Of a stretch of DNA of 64,000 nt, positions 61,501 through 64,000 are shown piece after piece (position 1 is the stretch's first letter; each line of letters begins with the position of its first letter). The stretch comes from Aureimonas glaciei (GTDB taxonomy: Bacteria; Pseudomonadota; Alphaproteobacteria; Rhizobiales; Rhizobiaceae), in the NCBI RefSeq assembly GCF_014643375.1, contig NZ_BMJJ01000004.1, forward strand, positions 382,167 to 446,166. The letters run 5' to 3'. The notes under the pieces were generated by a model, which worked only from the letters and a program-made list of their open reading frames with translations, ran no database searches and was not told the origin of the DNA. The translations under genes were made by a program, and so were the position numbers.

Positions 61501-64000
61501 CGGTCGCGCTCTCCATCGAACGGGCGGTGCCCACCCCGTTCTCTCTCGTTGCGTCATCCTCCACCGTGCCCCCGGCACTGCTGCCGGCAACGCGCGCGAA
61601 TCTCGGCGTGCTGTTTGCCGAGATCAGCGGCCTTTCGCGCGAGGCCATTCGCCCCGATGCGCCGCTGGAAGACTACGGCATCGATTCCCTGATGATCACC
61701 CGGCTCAACACCGCCCTCGGGGACATTTTCGCGCAGCTGCCGAAGACGCTGTTCTTCCGGCACCGTACGCTGGCGGCGGTGGCGGACTATCTCGTCGACG
61801 CGCAGCCCGTCGCCTGCGGTCTCTGGACCGGCGTGGCGGGCGATTTCGGCGCGGACCCGCTGCTCCCGGCCGCCGGGCGGGAGGCGCGGCAATTGACGCC
61901 TTCTGGACAGGGCGCGGCAGGCGCCGGCGCCGCCCCTGCCGCGGCGGGCGCGACGCCCGCCGCCGCTCCGCAGGAGCCGATCGCCATCGTCGGCATGAGC
62001 GGCAGCTATCCCGATGCGCCCGATCTCGACCGCTTCTGGGACAACCTCGTCGCCGGGCACGACGCCGTCCGCGACATTTCCGGAGAACGCTGGCCGCGCG
62101 ACGGCTTCTTCGAGCCGGATCCGGACGAAGCCATCGCCGCGGGCAAGAGCTATTCCCGCTGGGGCGCCTTCCTCGAAAACTTTGCCGATTTCGATCCGCT
62201 CTTCTTCAAAATCTCGCCGCGCGATGCGGCGGCGATGGATCCGCAGGAGCGTCTGTTCCTGACGAGCGCCTGGCAGGCCTGCGAGGATGCCGGCTACACG
62301 CCCGCCCGGCTGAAGTCGGTCTGCGGCGGGGAGGACGGGGCGCGCGTCGGCGTTTTCGTCGGGGTGACCAAGACCGGCTTTGCCCTGCATGGGCCTTTCC
62401 GCACGGAAGGCGGCGCCACCGTCCGGCCGTCCACCTCTTTTGCCGGCATGGCCAACCGGGTGTCGCATCTCCTCGACCTGTCCGGCCCGAGCCTGCCGAT
62501 CGACACCATGTGCTCGTCGTCGCTGACCGCGATCCACGAGGCCTGCGAGCATCTGAGGGCCGGAAGCTGCGGCATGGCGATCGCCGGCGGCGTGAACCTC
62601 TATCTGCACCCGTCGACCTATGGGGAGCTGAGCGCCGCGCGGATGCTCAGCCCCTCCGGCCGCTGCCGCAGCTTTGGCGCCGGTGCCGACGGTTTCGTGC
62701 CGGGCGAGGGCGTCGGCTGCCTCCTCCTGAAGCCCCTGTCGCGGGCGATCGCCGATGGCGACCGGATCCACGCGCTCATTCTCGGCAGCGTCGTGAACCA
62801 TGGCGGGCGCACCAACGGCTACACGGTTCCGAACCCTTCGGCTCAGCGCGACGTGGTGCGGGCGGCGCTCGACCGTGCCGGCGTGAGCGCGGCGGACGTC
62901 GGCACCGTCGAGGCGCATGGCACGGGGACGGACCTCGGCGATCCCATCGAGATCGACGGCCTCGTCCAGGCTTTCGCGGCGGACGGAGCGGCGGCAGGCT
63001 CCTGTGCGCTGGGATCGGTGAAGTCCGGGATCGGCCATCTCGAGGCGGCAGCGGGGATCGCGGGGCTGACCAAGATCGTGCTGCAGCTGAAGAACCGGGT
63101 CCTGGTGCCAACGCTGCATGCGGATCAGACCAATCCGAACATCGACCTATCGCGGTCGCCCTTCGTCCTGCAGCGCCAGGCTGCAACCTGGACATCCGAG
63201 AAGCCGCGGATCGCCGGTGTCTCGTCCTTCGGGGCCGGCGGCGCCAATGCCCATGCCGTCCTGCAGGAATGGGTGGAGCCGGCGGCGGTGATCGCGGCCC
63301 CGCCGGCATCGGGACTTCAGGCGGTCTTGCTTTCCGCGCGCAATCCCGAACGCCTACGGGCCGCCGCGGAACGCCTTCTGGCCTTCGTCGGCAAGGCCGG
63401 CGCGCTTCCCGCGGGCATGCCCGAAACGGGCGCGATCCTCCCGGCGCTGTCGGCGGCGCTCGCGTCATGGCTCAACGTCGAGCCGCGGGACATCGATCCG
63501 GCGGAAGACCTCGCCGCGCTCGGGCTGGAGGCCGCGCATCTGTCGGCGCTGACGCAATGGGCAAAGACCCGCTTCGGCGTGGCGCTCGACCGGTCGGATC
63601 TCGACCTTGCTGGCACGGTCGAACGGCTGGCGACGCTCATCGGCGCGAAGGCGGAGGCGCCGTCCGTCGCATCGGACGCGCCACGGCTTGCCGACATCGC
63701 CTACACGCTGCAGGTTGGCCGCGAGGCGATGGAAAGCCGGTTGATGATCCTTGCCGGCAGCACCCGGCAGCTTGCCGAGCGACTGGCGTCCTGGCTGTCG
63801 GGGAGTGCTGCCGATCCTTCCGTCCTCTCCAATGAAGGGCCGGCATCGCGCAATGTCCTTGCCGCGCTCGGCGATGACGCAGTGGTCGACGCGATCGTCG
63901 CCGGAGCCTGGAAAGACGGACGCATCGAGTCCGTGGCGCGGCTCTGGGTGGAAGGGGTCGCGATCCCCTGGGAGGATCTGCGCCGGGGAGATCGGGCGCG
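51243..64000 (+). CDS. trans-AT modular polyketide synthase, 3' end outside the window
   Basis: One uninterrupted frame of at least 4252 codons from ATG 51243 to the right edge, with no integrated AT domain in any module. Domain order (approximate residues): KS1 9-440 (Cys177); DH 605-880 (His639, Asp814); KR 1090-1290 (TGGLGGLG near 1097, Tyr1240); ACP1 1375-1455 (Ser1406); KS2 1535-1962 (Cys1704); DH-like branching domain 2137-2405; ACP2 2425-2505 (Ser2464); KS3 2545-2975 (Cys2712); KR 3175-3375 (Tyr3324); ACP3 3445-3525 (Ser3482); KS4 3578-4015 (Cys3757). After KS4 come a Ser-less ACP-like insertion and the start of another linker. It begins directly with a KS and no loading module, so the starter must arrive in trans. 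The first three modules match a glutarimide-forming assembly line. Confidence 0.96.
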   Translation, partial: MAKRAPREPVAIIGLGLRLPGADSLDGFWDHLAAGRSLISEVPADRWDAAALKGDPAKGHHTSSIWGGFVEDADGFDAALFGISPREAAWMDPQQRFALEMAWHAIEDAGYRPADLAGSRTGVYMGVCHFDYAELLEKHLARVDAYMPTGIALSIIANRVSHFFDFTGPSIANDTACAASMTALYEAVRALQDGECEMALAGGVNLIWSPNHFVAFSKAGMLSKDGQGKAFDDGADGYVRGEGGAVLLLKPLAKALADGDPVHAVVRGIGINHGGRTNSLTVTSPAAQAELIARVHREAGVSPDTVGYVEAHGPGTPLGDPIEISGLKQAFAELAAENGVTLDAASCGVGSVKTNIGHLEGAAGVAGIAKVLAAMKHGRLPANVGFTRLNRLIDLSGTPFRIQSEATDWPRQAGRPRRACVSSFGFGGSNGHVLLEEPPAPEPVQAAEAAEAWQVVPISGATADRLPLIAARLLAFVERGEGVDLADLAHTLQTARLAMPARHAFVAQSRGDLAVKLRAYLAGADGASTGPAPCAATAGEGTSSDEAPSSGHALAAADLAHRWMAGDDVDWAPGRAAASRRIHAPLYPFERTRHWMDLSLGQKDQAGVPHPLLHRNVSGLDGARFETRFSGDEFVLADHRVGGVAVLPGMASLEMARAAAMRTGELGGGAYAIDNVVWRRPVRPTDGRGLLAETRLGREAAGTLAFAIAVPDKAAPAAAGRSSAGPDVQGTIRTLDDPAPAGADLAALKARMADPVEPETCYARLRASGVDHGPAFRALAAASRGENEALALLKLPRRLLATLGAMPLHPVLLDAAIQAWVAIGDTSPPGAAVPFACGRIEVWGPCEASLWAHVRLRPGPDAATRHLDIDLFDKTGARRVSFHDLTLRIIKVGAEVGSAAVVAPRPDFSASMVLAGGVWRDAPLEIVEADTAAATRVLLAGWDAGLANALSRRTGWPVEALPDVADVSMATAAETLFAAVHGLIGEVIRSRPPRPVDILVLARDTLPAPVTAPLAALLKTAAIENPKIGGRLVSLAGDGSLERLAAVVLTEGRGGPSPTELRYDADGRRKAWVPIAGDGLEGDGAYAADPEGVYWITGGLGGLGLIFADWLVSRGARTLILSGRRAAPGPESEAPLQRLRDQGARVDYAECDMASEAATARFAAAVQRDYGPLKGIIHAAGVLDDGYILTQDAGTAARVFAPKVAGTVNLDRATRAAPLDFFVLCSSMASVFGNVGQAVYAAANAFMDGFAEARAAEVAAGLCRGKTVAIAWPLWSAGGMAVDAGTLASMKRRLGLTPMPTVAGLLALDAILVGNAFARTTVLHGDVEKIRAALDDLRAPRAIGSPATAAGAATGPAAEPAAPAGDDEALVERTADHVRAILAEVLEIDAARIRVNQALSDYGLDSIAIIETTERLEEDLGPLSKTLLFEYVDLGSIAEHLAREHAPALRRLFASETAASPVVSVSAAPGSTAPKTSPPRTAAAAASFEQIASPPLAVPESDSDHESAGPAASDRSDVAHPAVGRKTPDDSHDIAIIGLSLHVSGASDQDSFWKMLSEGRHGFEPVPTERWDNGALYHGERDVLGKTVVGTGAFLPDIDRFDPRYFRISQAEAELMSPEVRLFLQASVEAFEDAGYSRQTMARRYGGDVAVIAGSMTNEYDLYGFQNMLMRGALASGSYTGTVPNMVSYFYGFTGPSYFLDTMCSASSTCVHEAVHMLRAGRCQMALAGGVSLLLHPQKLIATSQEHFTSKSADVIRGYGLGAEGTILGEGVGAVVLKRLADARRDGDHIYGVIIGSGISNAGTRNGFTVPSPGQQAVAIEKALDDAGVSAAIIGYVEGHGSGTALGDPIEIRALTQVFRKATDAVQACPIGTVKSNVAHLLAASGLAGIAKVLAQLKHGQIAPSLHAETLNPDIPFETSPFYVQRELADWTRRRDEAGRELPRRAGVTSIGAGGMNSHIVIEEFSAPASLPAEEGPELLVFSALDPARLRAVLQRFCAHLRQKPDERLADLAYTLQVGRNELSCRLALVAPYRDGALAAIEAFLASGAAGPGMVYVPSILDADPPRDRAALEAGCRARDLGPVAAAWCAGATVDWDLLAGGRVVRRLSLPAYPFEKIRCWYQSEPDAPSVVNPIGARSKLHPFIGINRSDAHGLRYETATHLKELRDYFFTDHGRQTLLPTVVPEILAAALRLAGLGERFVLALEVEAIGDWSGISEILIGVDHAADGTGHTVRIETVDAGGAARPWVRATCTATGAQAADLGPALDLAGLRASATAILSSAEIDAALKAGRLSFGPYLEILDQAWRLPGGGTLCRLRTDTPQQDPFKKNTFCTAPAWGAAFQALLLADSGFADAAPWSIAAARVGEGAVADILCMPEADGRYGVKLLDASGRVVADLSGIAAGNRAVADRAPGRSDPQATAPVEGSLARLGGELRGMAAAILKFAAGDLGLRESFHDLGFDSISLTRYAGDIGDAYGIALSPAIFFECAHIEALATHLAARHGLTARPEPVPPAMPASASSPRMASPRLSETQGAALDAGRPQGEPIAVIGMAGRFPGSPDVETFFDNLLAGCDLTSDWPADRLTPAAAAATRDLGFPLRGGFLGDVDRFDAALFRISPVEAERMDPQQRLLLETAWRALEDAGLAPADLPRDTGVFVGITALDYGKLWRGEGLEVDGYVATGNSLAMAANRLSHQFDLSGPSQAIDTACSSSLIALLRARDALNLRQCSAAIVAGVNLCLSADGFEGPALVDMLSQTGRCSTFGAAADGYARGEGVAALLVKRLRDAERDGDRILGTIIGGAENHGGRSGALTAPNARAQADLIVAAMAGIDPDSVSYIEAHGTGTALGDPVEINALIRAFETLGAGRPARAGSIGLGAVKSAIGHLEAAAGLAGVIKILMAMRRNELPPTLHASPINPHIALDGSPFRLVTAREPWPAHAPGGGSAGPRRAGVSSFGFGGANAHVVLESHDRPEQAGRPPLPPHPFAATRFWIPGARATGTKVDRLLFVPVWVDRDLPGERFTGRRIAVGCGVAVAAGQGADVQNLAPGDADIGQRYAAAATQLLALLRREIERPGHDPVLIQLAVPAEGDGLVFAGLGALLRSASQEEPRVRTQLLEVAPDASAEQVAEWLAEEARGPYDGYSRRSGSRRQVRVWQEQVATAPVHRWREGGVFLVTGGLGGLGRLVAEDMARTAKSAVIVLAGSSPLDDDRAAFLQTLRGQGAVTAYRQVDMADAEAVEALVAHIVEVHGGLHGVVHCAGTLRDGFLANKTDADLRAVLAPKVTGALALRAACQGLDLDDFVLFSSLAGVFGNPGQADYAAANGFLDGLARASSSRMRAIDWPLWQDGGMTVDPATAEALHRRMGQRPLGTAAGLEALHLCLGGDAPQVAVIAGDGQRIRGFFAGDGPAPAEAAAVALSIERAVPTPFSLVASSSTVPPALLPATRANLGVLFAEISGLSREAIRPDAPLEDYGIDSLMITRLNTALGDIFAQLPKTLFFRHRTLAAVADYLVDAQPVACGLWTGVAGDFGADPLLPAAGREARQLTPSGQGAAGAGAAPAAAGATPAAAPQEPIAIVGMSGSYPDAPDLDRFWDNLVAGHDAVRDISGERWPRDGFFEPDPDEAIAAGKSYSRWGAFLENFADFDPLFFKISPRDAAAMDPQERLFLTSAWQACEDAGYTPARLKSVCGGEDGARVGVFVGVTKTGFALHGPFRTEGGATVRPSTSFAGMANRVSHLLDLSGPSLPIDTMCSSSLTAIHEACEHLRAGSCGMAIAGGVNLYLHPSTYGELSAARMLSPSGRCRSFGAGADGFVPGEGVGCLLLKPLSRAIADGDRIHALILGSVVNHGGRTNGYTVPNPSAQRDVVRAALDRAGVSAADVGTVEAHGTGTDLGDPIEIDGLVQAFAADGAAAGSCALGSVKSGIGHLEAAAGIAGLTKIVLQLKNRVLVPTLHADQTNPNIDLSRSPFVLQRQAATWTSEKPRIAGVSSFGAGGANAHAVLQEWVEPAAVIAAPPASGLQAVLLSARNPERLRAAAERLLAFVGKAGALPAGMPETGAILPALSAALASWLNVEPRDIDPAEDLAALGLEAAHLSALTQWAKTRFGVALDRSDLDLAGTVERLATLIGAKAEAPSVASDAPRLADIAYTLQVGREAMESRLMILAGSTRQLAERLASWLSGSAADPSVLSNEGPASRNVLAALGDDAVVDAIVAGAWKDGRIESVARLWVEGVAIPWEDLRRGDRA
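55830..58755 (+). other. PKS module 2: KS with branching (B) domain and ACP
   Basis: KS2 has DTMCSASST with the Cys, but its His motifs are diverged (VEGHGSGTALG and NVAHLLAASG). The following double-hotdog domain aligns with DH but reads FFTDHGRQTLLPT: the spacing of HxxxGxxxxP is shortened by two residues, and the catalytic Asp position is Gly2340 (APAWGAAFQ instead of LLDAAIQ). No KR follows. KS plus an inactive-looking DH fold plus ACP is the layout of branching modules that form lactone, lactam or glutarimide rings. Confidence 0.78.
58875..61805 (+). other. PKS module 3: KS-KR-ACP
   Basis: KS3 is canonical (DTACSSSL, EAHGTGTALG, IGHLEAAAG). The KR has VTGGLGGLG, FSSLAG and DYAAAN; in place of LDD it reads TLRDG, so its stereochemical class is not clear. 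ACP3 Ser is in YGIDSLMI. Expected output is a beta-hydroxy intermediate. Confidence 0.88.
61975..64000 (+). other. PKS module 4: KS and split linker, incomplete
   Basis: KS4 is canonical (DTMCSSSL, EAHGTGTDLG, IGHLEAAAG). The post-KS linker begins VLLSARNPERLRAAAERL. It is interrupted at about residues 4067-4135 by an ACP-like segment with Ala4097 where the phosphopantetheine Ser should be, then resumes with LADIAYTLQVGREAM. The processing domains of this module lie beyond the window. Confidence 0.82.

Noticed and set aside
1-64000. CRISPR arrays, rRNA, tRNA, integrases or complete insertion sequences
   Set aside because: I saw no regularly spaced repeats, no RNA gene signatures and no intact transposase or integrase in either strand.

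Overview
The window reads as chromosomal DNA of a GC-rich alphaproteobacterium, probably a marine or soil Hyphomicrobiales/Stappiaceae-like organism. This rests on very high GC with strong GC3, TTT-, TRAP- and TAXI-type solute transporters, GTG/TTG starts and a DUF2934 protein; no rRNA or other taxonomic marker is present, so the placement is inference. It has two halves.

Left half (1 to about 29.8 kb) is catabolic and housekeeping. On the minus strand lie NAD kinase, a D-2-hydroxyacid dehydrogenase with a tripartite tricarboxylate transporter (tctC-tctB-tctA), and a TAXI-type TRAP pair (binding protein plus fused permease). Next come a DUF3095 protein, a DUF2934 mini-protein, argE, a zinc alcohol/formaldehyde dehydrogenase with a strong terminator, and a DctP-DctQ-DctM TRAP operon. 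That operon continues into an amidase-like protein lacking both catalytic serines and a 59-residue membrane protein. A PAS-GGDEF diguanylate cyclase, a cupin, an overlooked 47-residue basic protein, an HTH-cupin regulator, a HisD paralogue and a PotDABC-like ABC operon follow. All four binding-protein genes are followed by a perfect hairpin before the next transporter gene.

Right half (about 30.0 to 64.0 kb, continuing past the right edge) is a trans-AT polyketide synthase cluster. Tailoring genes are an FkbM methyltransferase, three paralogous P450s, the 3' remnant of a fourth P450, and an AT-rich methyltransferase island. Support genes are an acyl-hydrolase-type AT, an Sfp-type phosphopantetheinyl transferase, a beta-branching cassette (HMG-CoA-synthase-like, ACP, Cys-to-Ser KS, ECH), an AsnB-like amidotransferase with its own ACP, two tandem ABC exporters and an AT-ER fusion. 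The giant PKS starts at 51243 and stays open to the window end (at least 4252 codons): KS-DH-KR-ACP / KS-B-ACP / KS-KR-ACP / KS...

Functional reading (inference from known systems): the amidotransferase and discrete ACP would make malonamyl-ACP. Module 1 would extend it to an unsaturated amide. Module 2, whose DH-like domain has lost the dehydratase residues, would add malonyl by Michael-type branching, so the amide closes a glutarimide ring. This matches glutarimide polyketides (streptimidone, migrastatin, gladiofungin and sesbanimide types). With FkbM, P450s, beta-branching genes and an alphaproteobacterial host, a sesbanimide-like product is the leading hypothesis.
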